Shown piece after piece: positions 53,826-62,649 of a stretch of 64,000 bases of DNA. How positions within the stretch are numbered: position 1 is the stretch's first letter; each line of letters begins with the position of its first letter. This stretch comes from Klenkia terrae. GTDB lineage: Bacteria; Actinomycetota; Actinomycetes; Mycobacteriales; Geodermatophilaceae. A program made the position numbers and the translations under genes. The notes under the pieces are model-generated. The model saw only the letters and a program-made list of their open reading frames with translations, searched no databases and was not told the origin of the DNA. The DNA lies in NCBI RefSeq assembly GCF_900491935.1, contig NZ_UEXK01000004.1, forward strand, positions 2,598,562 through 2,662,561, written 5' to 3'.

Positions 53826-54388
53826 GGCGGCTTCCGCCACTTCCGCTCGGGGTGCCGGTAGCCGGACACGAACTCCAGCAGGCCGTCGGCGGTGTGCACC
53901 ACACCGAGGGCGTCCAGGCGGCGGCCGTCGAGGTACCCGTCGTCGACCATCCGGTGCAGCTGGGTGAGCAGCGGCTGCCAGAAGTCGTCGACGTCCAGCA
54001 GCAGCGTCGGCTTGGCGTGCAGGCCGAGCATGCCCCAGGTCCAGGCCTCGAAGAGCTCCTCCAGGGTGCCGGCGGCACCGGGCAGGGCGACGAAGGCGTC
54101 GGACAGGTCGGCCATCGCGGCCTTGCGCTCGTGCATGGTCTGCACGACCCGCAGGTCGGTCAGCCCGGGGTGGGCGAGCTCGTCGTCGACCAGGTGCTGC
54201 GGGATCACCCCGACCACCTCGCCGCCGGCGGCCAGCGCGGCGTCGGCCACCGTGCCCATCATCCCGACCCGGCCACCGCCGTAGACGATGCCGACGCCGG
54301 CCCGGGCGAGGGACTCGGCGAACCCGGCCGCGGCGTGCTGGTGGGACGGCGGGCCGGCCTGCGACCCGGTGAAGACGGCGATGCGCAT
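53816..54388 (-). CDS. LOG-family nucleotide phosphoribohydrolase
   Basis: The 190-residue protein has the LOG/TIGR00730 fold: VFTGSQAG start, YGGGRVGMMG loop and LPGAAGTLEELFE. The usual signature PGGxGTxxE is PGAAGTLEE here, with one Gly changed to Ala. Members release free cytokinin-like bases from nucleotide monophosphates. The ATG 54388 is preferred to an upstream start at 54424. Confidence 0.83.
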   Translation of the reverse strand: MRIAVFTGSQAGPPSHQHAAAGFAESLARAGVGIVYGGGRVGMMGTVADAALAAGGEVVGVIPQHLVDDELAHPGLTDLRVVQTMHERKAAMADLSDAFVALPGAAGTLEELFEAWTWGMLGLHAKPTLLLDVDDFWQPLLTQLHRMVDDGYLDGRRLDALGVVHTADGLLEFVSGYRHPERKWRKPPQG

Positions 54389-54420
54389 GCCCGGCACCCT
54401 GTCACGCCCCGCCCGGGCAG

Positions 54421-54479
54421 GCATGGGAGCCCATGCACCCGGGGACGGGGCCCGTGACCGGGTGCATGGGCTCCCATGC
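54421..54479. terminator. 22-bp inverted repeat between MaoC and LOG genes
   Basis: Arms 54421-54442 and 54458-54479 are perfectly complementary around a 15-base loop that is itself partly palindromic (ACGGG/CCCGT). Each arm also contains the near-palindrome CATGGGAGCCCATG. It lies just after the MaoC stop on the minus strand and probably ends the acyl-CoA operon. Confidence 0.7.
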
Positions 54480-54493
54480 CGTCGTGTGCGGGG

Positions 54494-54961
54494 TCAGGAG
54501 GCGGGTGCGCCGTACGCGCGGGTGACCCACTCGGCGATGCAGACCGGCTTGTCGGCGCCCTCGCGCTCGATGACGACGGCGATGGTGTTCTGCACCCCGC
54601 CGGCGACCTCCTCGACCGACTTCAGCGTGGTCGTCGCGCGCACCCGCGAGCCGACCGGGACCGGGGCGGGGAAGCGGACCTTGTTGAGGCCGTAGTTCAC
54701 GCCCATCACCGCGTCGCTGATCGTGTACGTCGCGGTGGCGAGCGGGACGGCCAGCGAGAGGGTCATGAACCCGTGGGCGATCGGGCCGCCGAAGGGGCTC
54801 TCGGCCTTGGCCCGCTCGACGTCGACGTGGATCCACTGGTGGTCACCGGTGGCGTCGGCGAAGGTGTTGACCGCCTCCTGGGTGATCTCGTACCAGTCGC
54901 TGGTGCCCAGCTCGGTGCCCTGGAGGCCGGCGATCTCGGCGATCGTCGTGGTGGTGGTCAT
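54494..54961 (-). CDS. MaoC-family enoyl-CoA hydratase
   Basis: The 155-residue protein is a single hotdog MaoC domain with the hydratase active-site pattern FADATGDHQWIHVD and the helix FGGPIAHGFMTLSL. It hydrates an enoyl-CoA. It is the last gene of the SDR-amidohydrolase-ligase-MaoC operon, and its ATG overlaps the ligase stop. It probably acts on the CoA ester made by the ligase. Confidence 0.88.
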   Translation of the reverse strand: MTTTTTIAEIAGLQGTELGTSDWYEITQEAVNTFADATGDHQWIHVDVERAKAESPFGGPIAHGFMTLSLAVPLATATYTISDAVMGVNYGLNKVRFPAPVPVGSRVRATTTLKSVEEVAGGVQNTIAVVIEREGADKPVCIAEWVTRAYGAPAS

Positions 54962-56499
54962 GCGTCACTCCTCGGTGAGTACGTGGATCTCAGGTCGGGC
55001 TTGCGGATCTTGCCGGTGGCGGTCTTGGGCAGCTCGGTCACGAACCGCACCTGCTTGGGCACCTTGAACCCGGCCAGCTTCTCCCGCAGCGCGGCGCGCA
55101 GCGCCTCGGCGTCCTGCACCGCCCCGGGGGTCGGGACGACGACGGCCAGGCCGACCTCGCCCCAGTGCGGGTCCGGGACACCGATGACGGCGACCTCGGA
55201 CACCTCGGGCAGCTCCAGCATCGTGGACTCCACCTCGGCCGGGTACACGTTCTCCCCGCCGGAGATGATCATGTCCTTGTACCGGTCGCGGATGTAGAGG
55301 TAGCCGTCCTCGTCGGTGGAGCCGGCGTCCCCGGAGTGGTACCAGCCGTCGACGATCGCCGCGGCGGTGGCCTCCGGTGCGTTCCAGTAGCCGGCCATGA
55401 TGTTCGGCCCGGACAGCACGATCTCGCCGACCTCGCCGGGCGGGCAGGTCGTCCCGTCCGGTCGCACGACCTTGACGTCGGTGAAGAACTGCGGCTTGCC
55501 GGCCGACCCGACGTGGTCCGCCGCGTCGGCGCTGTCCAGCGCGGTGCCGGCCGGCGCCGACTCGGTCATCCCGTACGCCTGCTGCACGGTGATCCCCCGG
55601 TCCAGCCAGGTGCGCAGCAGCGGCAGCGGCAGCGGCGCCCCGGCCGCGCCGATGGTGCGCAACGCCGACAGGTCGAGGGTGGCGAAGTCCGGCTGGCGGC
55701 TGAGCGCGTCGAGCATCGTGGGGACGGCGAAGAACGACGTCACCCGCTGCTCGGCGATGACCGCCAGGGTCGCCGGCGGGTCGAAACCACGCACCAGCAC
55801 GCCGCAGCCGCCGCGCATGAGCGTGGGGTTGAGCGTCCCGTTCAGCCCGCCGATGTGGAACAGCGGCGCCAGCGCGAGGGTCCGCTCGTCCGGGGCGAAG
55901 TCGAAGCCGAGCACCTGGCTCATGCACGACCAGGTCATGTTCCCGTGGGTCAGGACCGCGCCCTTGGGCCGGCCGGTGGTCCCGGAGGTGTACATGATCA
56001 GGCAGACGTCGTCGAGGGTGACCGGCTCGTCCCGCTGCACCGGCTCGGCACCGGCGAGCAGCTGCTGCCAGTCCAGCGAGTCGGCGCCGCCGGCCAGCGG
56101 GGTCTCACCGGCCACCCAGGTGCGGACGGCGGGGAGCGCCTCGCGGAGGGCGTCGGCCGTCGTCCCGTGCTCCCGCCCGTGCACGACCAGCGTGGCGCCG
56201 GAGTGCTCGAGCACGTACTTCGCCTCGGGCGGGGTGAGCCGGGCGTTGACCGGCACCCAGATCGCCCCGAGCTGGCCGCAGGCGTAGAGGGTCTCCAGGC
56301 CGGCCGGGTGGTTGGCGCCGAGCCAGGCCACCCGGTCACCGCGCTGGACGCCGAGCCCGGCCAGCGCCGCCGCGGCGCGGCGCACCCGCAGCGCGAACTC
56401 GCCGTGCGTCGTCGTCGTGCCCTCGAACCACAGAGCCGGCTTGTGCGCGGAGCTGCGCAGGTGCCGCTCGGGCCACGAGCCCAGGCCGGCATTCCTCAC
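54958..56499 (-). CDS. AMP-forming acyl-CoA synthetase
   Basis: The 513-residue protein has the adenylate-forming signature MYTSGTTGRPKGAVLTHGN (near 170), the YHSGDAG motif and the C-terminal lysine region KTATGKIRKP. It activates a carboxylic acid to a CoA thioester with ATP. The substrate is unknown; the operon suggests a fatty or aromatic acid. Its start overlaps the amidohydrolase stop by four bases. Confidence 0.9.
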   Translation of the reverse strand: MRNAGLGSWPERHLRSSAHKPALWFEGTTTTHGEFALRVRRAAAALAGLGVQRGDRVAWLGANHPAGLETLYACGQLGAIWVPVNARLTPPEAKYVLEHSGATLVVHGREHGTTADALREALPAVRTWVAGETPLAGGADSLDWQQLLAGAEPVQRDEPVTLDDVCLIMYTSGTTGRPKGAVLTHGNMTWSCMSQVLGFDFAPDERTLALAPLFHIGGLNGTLNPTLMRGGCGVLVRGFDPPATLAVIAEQRVTSFFAVPTMLDALSRQPDFATLDLSALRTIGAAGAPLPLPLLRTWLDRGITVQQAYGMTESAPAGTALDSADAADHVGSAGKPQFFTDVKVVRPDGTTCPPGEVGEIVLSGPNIMAGYWNAPEATAAAIVDGWYHSGDAGSTDEDGYLYIRDRYKDMIISGGENVYPAEVESTMLELPEVSEVAVIGVPDPHWGEVGLAVVVPTPGAVQDAEALRAALREKLAGFKVPKQVRFVTELPKTATGKIRKPDLRSTYSPRSDA

Positions 56500-57371
56500 C
56501 TCAGCCCCAGGGCGCGGATCGCGTTCTCCTTGAAGATCAGCGGCTTGACCTCGGGCTTGATGTCGAGGGTCTCGAAGTCGGCCATCCAGCGCTCGGGCTT
56601 GAGCAACGGGTAGTCCGACCCGAAGAGCACCTTGCGCTTGAGCAGGCCGTTGGCGGCCTTGACCAGCTGCGGCGGGAAGTACTTCGGCGACCAGCCGGAC
56701 AGGTCGATGTAGACGTTGGCCTTGTGCGTGGCGATCGAGATCGCGGAGTCCTGCCAGGGCACCGAGGGGTGCGCCATGATGATCGTCAGCCCGGGGAAGT
56801 CGGCGGCGACGTCGTCCAGCAGCATCGGGTCGGAGTAGCGCAGCTTGATGCCGCGCCCGCCGGGCAGGCCGGCGCCGATCCCGGTCTGGCCGGTGTGGAA
56901 CAGCGCCGGGACGCCGAGGTTCTGCAGCTCCTCGTAGAGGGGGTAGACCGCGCGGTCGTTGGGCTCGAAGGCCTGGATCGACGGGTGGAACTTGAACCCG
57001 CGGACGTCGTGCTCGGTCACCAGCTTCCGGGCCAGCGCGATGCCCTTGGCGCCGCGGGCGGGGTCGACCGACCCGAACGGGATCAGGACGTCGGGGTGCT
57101 GGGCGGCGAGGTCGGCGATCTCCTCGTTGCTCAGCGCCGGGTGGCCGGTGGCGTGCTCGATGTCCACGGTGAACACGACCGCGGCCATGTTCTTGGCCCG
57201 GTAGTCCGCGGCGATGTCCGGGACGGTGGGGTCGTAGGGGTCGCCCTTGAAGTACTTCGCGGCCGCGGCGTTGAGCTCGTCGTCCAGCGCCAGGTGGCCG
57301 TGGGTGTCGGCGTGCACGTGGGTGTGCACGTCGATGGCGACCAGGGCGTCCAGGTCCAGCTGCAGGGCCAT
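56496..57371 (-). CDS. amidohydrolase (amidohydrolase_2 family)
   Basis: The 291-residue protein begins DVHTHVHADTHGHL, the metal-binding HxH of the amidohydrolase_2/ACMSD-like family. It keeps the later histidines in FKFHPS, FHTGQTG and AHPS and the aspartate in FGSDYPLL. Members hydrolyse or decarboxylate cyclic or aromatic acids. It lies directly between the SDR and ligase genes. Confidence 0.87.
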   Translation of the reverse strand: MALQLDLDALVAIDVHTHVHADTHGHLALDDELNAAAAKYFKGDPYDPTVPDIAADYRAKNMAAVVFTVDIEHATGHPALSNEEIADLAAQHPDVLIPFGSVDPARGAKGIALARKLVTEHDVRGFKFHPSIQAFEPNDRAVYPLYEELQNLGVPALFHTGQTGIGAGLPGGRGIKLRYSDPMLLDDVAADFPGLTIIMAHPSVPWQDSAISIATHKANVYIDLSGWSPKYFPPQLVKAANGLLKRKVLFGSDYPLLKPERWMADFETLDIKPEVKPLIFKENAIRALGLR

Positions 57372-57372
57372 C

Positions 57373-58278
57373 TCAGGACTCCGGCTCGAACTGCTGGCCG
57401 ACGGTCTGCTTCGAGGCCTCGAACGTGGGGCCCCAGGCGTCGGCGATGGCCTCGGCCGACCAGCCGGTGCCGTCGGCGAACTCCACGACGGTCTCGACCG
57501 GGTGGGTCCACAGCGCCAGCCGGTCGCCGCCGATGCCGATGGCCTGGCCGGTGATGCCGGCGGCCTCGTCGGAGGCGAGGAAGGCGATCAGCCCGGCGAC
57601 GTCCTGCGCCGACCCGAAGCCCAGCTGCTTGCGGGCGTAGGGCGGCAGTGGGTCGCCGTTCTTCAGCGCGGTGACGTAGGGCTCCAGGAAGGGCACCGTC
57701 TCGGTCATCGCGGTGGCGGCCACCGGGACGACGGCGTTCACGGTGATCTGCGCCCGGGCCAGCTCCATCGCCCAGGTGCGCACCATGCCGACGATGCCGG
57801 CCTTGGCCGCGGCGTAGTTGGTCTGGCCGAAGTTGCCGACCTGGCCGGTGGGGGAGCCGATGCAGATGATCCGGCCGCCCTCGCCCTGCTCGCGCAGCTT
57901 GACCGCGGCGGCGCGGGTGCAGGTGAAGGTGCCGCGCAGGTGGGTGGTGATGACCGCGTCGAACTGCTCGTCGGTCATCTTCCACAGCGTGGTGTCGCGC
58001 AGGATGCCGGCGTTGTTGACCAGCACGTCCAGCCGGCCGAACTCGGCGACGGCGCGGTCGACCAGGGCCTGGGCGGCCTCGCTGGACCCGACGGGCACGA
58101 CCTCGGCGACGGCGCTGCCCCCGTCGGCGGTGATCGCGTCGACGGCGGCCTGCGCGACCTCGGCGTCCACGTCGTTGACCACGACGGCTGCGCCGCGGCG
58201 GGCCAGCTCCTGGGCGTAGGCGAGGCCGAGGCCCCGGCCGGATCCGGTGACGACGGCGACCTTGCCGGTCAGCTCCAC
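57373..58278 (-). CDS. short-chain dehydrogenase/reductase
   Basis: The 301-residue protein has the NAD-binding TGSGRGLG, the NNAG motif and the catalytic Ser...YAAAK (GSPTGQVGNFGQTNYAAAK). It resembles the dehydrogenase part of peroxisomal-type multifunctional enzymes, so a 3-hydroxyacyl-CoA is a likely substrate. GTG 58278 with GAGGAG upstream is preferred to the longer frame from 58356, which would run through the promoter. Confidence 0.87.
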   Translation of the reverse strand: MELTGKVAVVTGSGRGLGLAYAQELARRGAAVVVNDVDAEVAQAAVDAITADGGSAVAEVVPVGSSEAAQALVDRAVAEFGRLDVLVNNAGILRDTTLWKMTDEQFDAVITTHLRGTFTCTRAAAVKLREQGEGGRIICIGSPTGQVGNFGQTNYAAAKAGIVGMVRTWAMELARAQITVNAVVPVAATAMTETVPFLEPYVTALKNGDPLPPYARKQLGFGSAQDVAGLIAFLASDEAAGITGQAIGIGGDRLALWTHPVETVVEFADGTGWSAEAIADAWGPTFEASKQTVGQQFEPES

Positions 58279-58310
58279 GGGTTCTCCTCGGTGCAGGGGG
58301 TGGTGCCCGG

Positions 58311-58340
58311 ACCGTAGGTCGGTATCATGGAGGTTGTCAA
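58311..58340 (-). promoter_or_regulatory. promoter of the SDR operon
   Basis: On the minus strand TTGACA (58340-58335) is followed after 18 bases by TACGGT (58316-58311), a good sigma-70-type pair 33 bases before the SDR start. It overlaps the start region of the divergent MarR gene. Confidence 0.6.
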
Positions 58341-58354
58341 CGATGGAGGTGTTC

Positions 58355-58783
58355 ATGGGTCACCCGCTGACCGACGACCTGGGGTTCCTGCTCTCCCGCG
58401 CCAGCGGCGCCGTCGTCCGGGCGACCAACGCCGCGCTCACCTCGCACGGGCTGCGGGTGCGCCAGTACTCGGTGCTGGTGCTGGCTTGCGACGCCGCGGA
58501 CGGGGTGACCCAGCGCGAGCTGGCCGACGTCCTGGGGCTGGACCCGTCCCAGGTGGTGCTGCTGGTCGACGAGCTGGCCGGTGCCGGGCTGGTCGAGCGC
58601 CGGCCGTCCGAGGCCGACCGGCGCACCCGGCTGGTGGTGGCCACCGACGCCGGCCGGCGGGTGCGGGCCGACGCCGAGCGCGCGGCGACCGAGGCGGTCG
58701 AGGTGCCGCTGGGCCTGCTCGCCGAGGCCGAGCGCGAGCGGCTGCGGGACATGCTCACCCGCATCTGGACCGCGGCCGGCTGA
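58355..58783 (+). CDS. MarR-family transcriptional regulator
   Basis: The 142-residue protein has the MarR winged helix (QRELADVLGLDPSQVVLLVDEL and the wing RPSEADRRTRLVVAT). ATG 58355 has GGAGG five bases upstream; ATG 58343 would add four residues. It diverges from the SDR operon whose promoter lies right beside it. Control of that operon, released by a pathway acid or CoA ester, is the likely role. Confidence 0.87.
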   Translation: MGHPLTDDLGFLLSRASGAVVRATNAALTSHGLRVRQYSVLVLACDAADGVTQRELADVLGLDPSQVVLLVDELAGAGLVERRPSEADRRTRLVVATDAGRRVRADAERAATEAVEVPLGLLAEAERERLRDMLTRIWTAAG

Positions 58784-58815
58784 CCCGGGGCCGGCGGGGA
58801 CGCTCCTATGGTTCG

Positions 58816-59868
58816 TCAAGCCGCAGCCGGTGCTGATTCCAGGCGTCGGAAGAGTTCTCGGGCGATGTAGCGCTTGAGGCAGCGTTTGATCTCCCGGTCG
58901 GTCTTGCCTTGGGCTCGGCGGCGGTCGGCGTAGGCGCGGGTGCGCTCGTCCCGTTGCAGGCGGCTGAGGGCCACGGTGTGCAGGGCGCGGTTGAGTTGGC
59001 GGTCCCCGGAGCGGTTGAGCCGGTAGCGCACCGTCTTGCCCGAAGACGCGGGGATCGGTGCGGTGCCGGCGAGCATCGCGAAGGCGGCGTCGCTGCGGCA
59101 ACGCCCCGGGTGGGACCAGGCGGTGAGCACTGTGGCGGCCACGATGGGGCCGACCCCGCTGACCTCGAGCAGGTCCGGTCGCCAGGAGCGCACGACGGCC
59201 CGGATCGCCTTCTCGTGCTCGAGCGCTTCGGCTTCGAGGAACCGGACGCGGCGGGCCAGGTCCCGCAGCACCGTCAGCGCGGTGAGCACGTCGATGGCGC
59301 CACTGCTGGCACCTGGTCGTAGCGCTGCGGCGGTGGTGATCATGGTGCGAGTGGACTGGCCGCGGAACCGGGCGCGCACGACCTCTGGTGCGGTGATGAC
59401 CATGGCAAGCAGTTGCCGGCCGGCGTCGGTGGCGGCTTGGACTGCCATCCGTCGGGCGGTCAGCCGCATCTGCAGCGCGGCCCGCTCGGGGCCGGTCTTG
59501 GGTGCGGCCAGCTGGGTACGGGCCAGCGCGTCCCGGGCGGCGCGCTCGGCGTCGATGGGGTCGGACTTGGCCCCGGCACGCCGCGCCGGGCGCTTGGGGC
59601 GGTCCAGCTCCACCACCCACTCACCGACCTCGGCCAGGTGGCGGGCCAGGCCGGCGCCGTAGCCGCCGGCTCCTTCCATCGCCCAGGCCCGCAGGCCCGG
59701 GTGCTGCTCGGCCAGGGCGAGCAGTTCGGCGTAGCCGTCGGGGTCGGCGGGCACCGTGGCCCGGGCCAGCACCCCGCCGGTGGCCACCTCGACAACGGCG
59801 GCGGTGTGGGTCTGGCTGTGGGTGTCGACGCCGATGACGACCTCGACCAGTTCTGCCAACATGGACAT
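58816..59868 (-). CDS. IS110-family transposase
   Basis: The 350-residue protein has the N-terminal RuvC-like DEDD domain (VVIGVDTHSQTHTAAVVEVA) and the C-terminal transposase_20 domain (VSGVGPIVAATVLTAWSHPG) with the conserved Ser region. ATG 59868 has GGAG eight bases upstream. The protein appears intact. It splits the MarR region from the PaaX-like gene. Such elements lack terminal inverted repeats. Confidence 0.9.
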   Translation of the reverse strand: MSMLAELVEVVIGVDTHSQTHTAAVVEVATGGVLARATVPADPDGYAELLALAEQHPGLRAWAMEGAGGYGAGLARHLAEVGEWVVELDRPKRPARRAGAKSDPIDAERAARDALARTQLAAPKTGPERAALQMRLTARRMAVQAATDAGRQLLAMVITAPEVVRARFRGQSTRTMITTAAALRPGASSGAIDVLTALTVLRDLARRVRFLEAEALEHEKAIRAVVRSWRPDLLEVSGVGPIVAATVLTAWSHPGRCRSDAAFAMLAGTAPIPASSGKTVRYRLNRSGDRQLNRALHTVALSRLQRDERTRAYADRRRAQGKTDREIKRCLKRYIARELFRRLESAPAAA

Positions 59869-60122
59869 GCGTTGTTCTCCTTGACCGGGGCGACGCGTGC
59901 AGGTCCCGGTCCGGTGCGGAGATGGCAGGACTGTGATGAGACACGCCAGCGTCAACTGGCGGTCAAGCTCCTGATCAGGCCAACGTCTCCGGCCGGGCCG
60001 GTGCCGGCAGCAGCAGACGGACAAGTCCCGTCGAAGGCACGAAGCCAGTCAGGCGAAGGGTCACGCCCACTGCTGCCAGCCATCAGCCCATCACCGATGA
60101 GCCGACCCTGCCAGCCTCACAG
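59869..60122 (-). mobile_element. non-coding end of the IS110 element (possible bridge RNA)
   Basis: About 250 bases without a gene lie upstream of the IS110 transposase. In IS110-group elements this end encodes the bridge RNA that guides target choice. The stretch has several short complementary segments such as GCCAGTTGACGCTGGC (59947-59962). The exact ends of the element are not visible. Confidence 0.45.
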
Positions 60123-60950
60123 TCAGGCGACGCGGCCGGTGGCGCGCAGGCTGCGCTCCAGCGCGGCCCGGGCGGCCGGCTCCAGCGCGGTGCGGGCGCG
60201 CCGGTAGGTGGCGGCGCTGGCCGCGGCGGGCCAGTCCGGGCCCAGGTTCTGCGCCGGCAACCCGGGGTCGGCCTGCAGCAGGTCCAGCCAGTCCGCGCCG
60301 AGCAGGGTCAGCTGGGCCATCGAGCCCGCGACCGGGGGCGGACCGCCCCAGGTCTCGGTGAAGCGCAGGTGCGCGGCGCGCACCGCGGGGACGTCCCAGG
60401 CCCGCCGCACCATCCCGTCGACGTCGGTGCCCGGCAGGGGACGGGCGCCGAACGCGTCGGCCAGCCCGGTCGCCTCGGCCAGCCCCCGGTCGCCGAGGAC
60501 GGCGGCCACGTCGACGGTGCCCGGGGCGATCCACAGGCCGTCGCGCAGCCCGCCGAACCCGGCCCAGGCCAGCGCGCCGCGCACCCGGTGCCGCAGCACC
60601 CGCTGGGTCTCGGGCACCGAGTAGCTGAGCAGCGTCCACTCCCCGGGCGGGTGCTCGAACGGGGTCGGGGAGCTGACCCGGCGGTCGGCCCGGCGCAGCA
60701 CCGCCTCGATCCGCGGGGTCAGCGAGTACTCCGCCGTCCGGCCGACCTGGCCGCGGGCGAGCAGGCCGCGCTGGACCATCCGCTGCAGCGTCGCCCGCCC
60801 GGCCGCCTCGGCCACGCCGAGGTCGGCGAGCACGTCCAGCAGCGTGGACGACGGCAGCGGCGGCAGGTCGGCGTCGAGCACCTGGGAGCCCAGGAAGTTC
60901 AGCAGGAGCGCCTGCGGGCGGTGCGCCGCCCCCGGCCCGGGCCCGTCCAT
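60123..60950 (-). CDS. PaaX-family transcriptional regulator
   Basis: The 275-residue protein has the PaaX N-terminal winged helix (LLNFLGSQVL and GRATLQRMVQRGLLARGQVG) and the PaaX C-terminal region (WTLLSYSVPETQRVLRHRVR). PaaX represses phenylacetate genes and is released by phenylacetyl-CoA. Relatives regulate other aromatic or acyl pathways. ATG 60950 has GAGGAGG upstream. It diverges from the ABC transporter operon and probably controls it. Confidence 0.85.
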   Translation of the reverse strand: MDGPGPGAAHRPQALLLNFLGSQVLDADLPPLPSSTLLDVLADLGVAEAAGRATLQRMVQRGLLARGQVGRTAEYSLTPRIEAVLRRADRRVSSPTPFEHPPGEWTLLSYSVPETQRVLRHRVRGALAWAGFGGLRDGLWIAPGTVDVAAVLGDRGLAEATGLADAFGARPLPGTDVDGMVRRAWDVPAVRAAHLRFTETWGGPPPVAGSMAQLTLLGADWLDLLQADPGLPAQNLGPDWPAAASAATYRRARTALEPAARAALERSLRATGRVA

Positions 60951-61015
60951 GTGCCTCCTCGGTCCCGCAGATCCCAGCACAGCTGCACCAGGTCCGACGA
61001 AAGGTAGACAACTTC

Positions 61016-61044
61016 TTGACGGACGTAGAGGTTTTCTCTAGCTT
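61016..61044 (+). promoter_or_regulatory. promoter of the ABC transporter operon
   Basis: TTGACG (61016-61021) and TAGCTT (61039-61044) are separated by 17 bases, 43 bases before the start at 61087. The stretch is AT-rich for this genome. Confidence 0.65.
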
Positions 61045-61086
61045 TCTCGTGACCTGGAACACCCCAGTCGATCGTGAAGGACATCG

Positions 61087-62649
61087 ATGTCCGCACCGCT
61101 GCTGTCCGTCGAGCACCTCGACGTCGTCTACGACGGGACGATCACCGCGCTGTCCGACGTCTCGCTGACCGTCGCGCCCGGGCAGGTCGTCGCCGTCCTG
61201 GGGTCCAACGGGGCCGGCAAGACCTCGCTGCTGCGGGCGGTCTCCCGGTCGCTGCAGCCCTACGGCGGCGCGGTCACCGGCGGCACGATCACCTTCGCCG
61301 GGCAGGACCTCGCCGGGGCCGACGCCGCGGACGTCGTCCGGCGCGGGCTGGTCCAGGTGCCCGAGGGACGGCGGATCTTCCGCGACCTGACCGTGGCCGA
61401 GAACCTCCGGGCCGGCGGGTACACCGTGCGGGACAAGGCGGCCCGCGCCGAGGCCTGCGACCGGGTGTTCGACCTGTTCCCGATCCTGGCCGAGCGCCGC
61501 GACCAGCCCGGTGGCCTGCTGTCCGGCGGCCAGCAGCAGATGCTGGCGATGGGCCGGGCGCTCATGGCCTCGCCGCAGCTGCTGCTGCTCGACGAGCCGA
61601 GCCTGGGCCTGGCCCCGCTGCTGGTCGACCAGATCGGCGAGATCGTCACCGAGATCAACCGGCAGGGCACCGCCGTCCTGCTGATCGAGCAGAACGCGGT
61701 GATGGGCCTGCGGGTCGCGCACGCCGCCTCGGTGCTGGAGATCGGCCGGGTCACCGCGTCGGGGACGGCGGACGAGCTGGCCGCCAGCGACGACGTGCAG
61801 GAGCGGTACCTGGGCGTCGCCGTCCCCGTGGTGGCCACCGAGGTGGTCGAGAGCGAGCCGGCGATCCCCACCGCCGAGCCGCCGCAGCGGCTGCGGGTCG
61901 AGGGCCTGACCGTGCGGTTCGGCGGCATCACCGCGCTCAGCGAGGTCTCCTTCACCGTCGAGCCCGGCACCGTGCACGCGCTGATCGGGCCCAACGGCGC
62001 GGGCAAGTCCACGCTGGTCAACGTGCTGGGCGGCACCTACCGGGCCACCGAGGGCGCCGTGCACTACGGGGACGCCGAGCTGACCGCGCTGCGGCCGGAC
62101 CGGGTCGCCGGGCTGGGCGTGGCCCGGACCTTCCAGAACATCTCGCTGGCCCTCGAGGACACCGTCGAGGACAACCTGCTGGTCGGCCGGCACCGGCTGA
62201 TGCGCCGTGGCCTGGTGCCCGGCATGCTCCGGCTCCCCGGTGCCCGGCGCGAGGAGCGCGAGCACCGCGAGACCGTCGGCGGGATCGCCGAGATGCTGGG
62301 GATCGCGCACCTGCTGCGCACCCCGGTGCACACGCTGGCCTACGGCGACCGCAAGCGGGTCGAGATGGGCCGGGCCCTGGCCGCGCGGCCCTCGCTGCTG
62401 CTGCTCGACGAGCCGGTCGCCGGCATGACCCACGGGGAGTCGCAGGAGATGGCCGAGACCATCCGCCAGGTCCGCCGGGACCTCGGGCTGTCGATCGTGC
62501 TGGTCGAGCACGACATGCCCTTCGTCATGGGGCTGGCCGAGCAGGTCACCGTCCTGGACTTCGGGAAGAAGATCGCCGAGGGGACGCCGGCCGCCGTGCA
62601 GCGCGACCCCGAGGTGCTCCGGGCCTACCTGGGAGCGGCCGCCGCATGA
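61087..62649 (+). CDS. fused LivF-LivG ABC transporter ATPase
   Basis: The 520-residue protein contains two ABC ATPase domains. The first (residues about 1-240) is LivF-like: GSNGAGKTS, RRIFRDLTVAENL, LSGGQQQ and LLLLDEPSLGL. The second (about 265-520) is LivG-like: GPNGAGKST, VARTFQNISL, the family's LAYGDRKR signature and LLLLDEPVAG. These are usually two genes. It powers import with the LivH and LivM permeases that follow. The stop overlaps the LivH start. Confidence 0.92.
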   Translation: MSAPLLSVEHLDVVYDGTITALSDVSLTVAPGQVVAVLGSNGAGKTSLLRAVSRSLQPYGGAVTGGTITFAGQDLAGADAADVVRRGLVQVPEGRRIFRDLTVAENLRAGGYTVRDKAARAEACDRVFDLFPILAERRDQPGGLLSGGQQQMLAMGRALMASPQLLLLDEPSLGLAPLLVDQIGEIVTEINRQGTAVLLIEQNAVMGLRVAHAASVLEIGRVTASGTADELAASDDVQERYLGVAVPVVATEVVESEPAIPTAEPPQRLRVEGLTVRFGGITALSEVSFTVEPGTVHALIGPNGAGKSTLVNVLGGTYRATEGAVHYGDAELTALRPDRVAGLGVARTFQNISLALEDTVEDNLLVGRHRLMRRGLVPGMLRLPGARREEREHRETVGGIAEMLGIAHLLRTPVHTLAYGDRKRVEMGRALAARPSLLLLDEPVAGMTHGESQEMAETIRQVRRDLGLSIVLVEHDMPFVMGLAEQVTVLDFGKKIAEGTPAAVQRDPEVLRAYLGAAAA

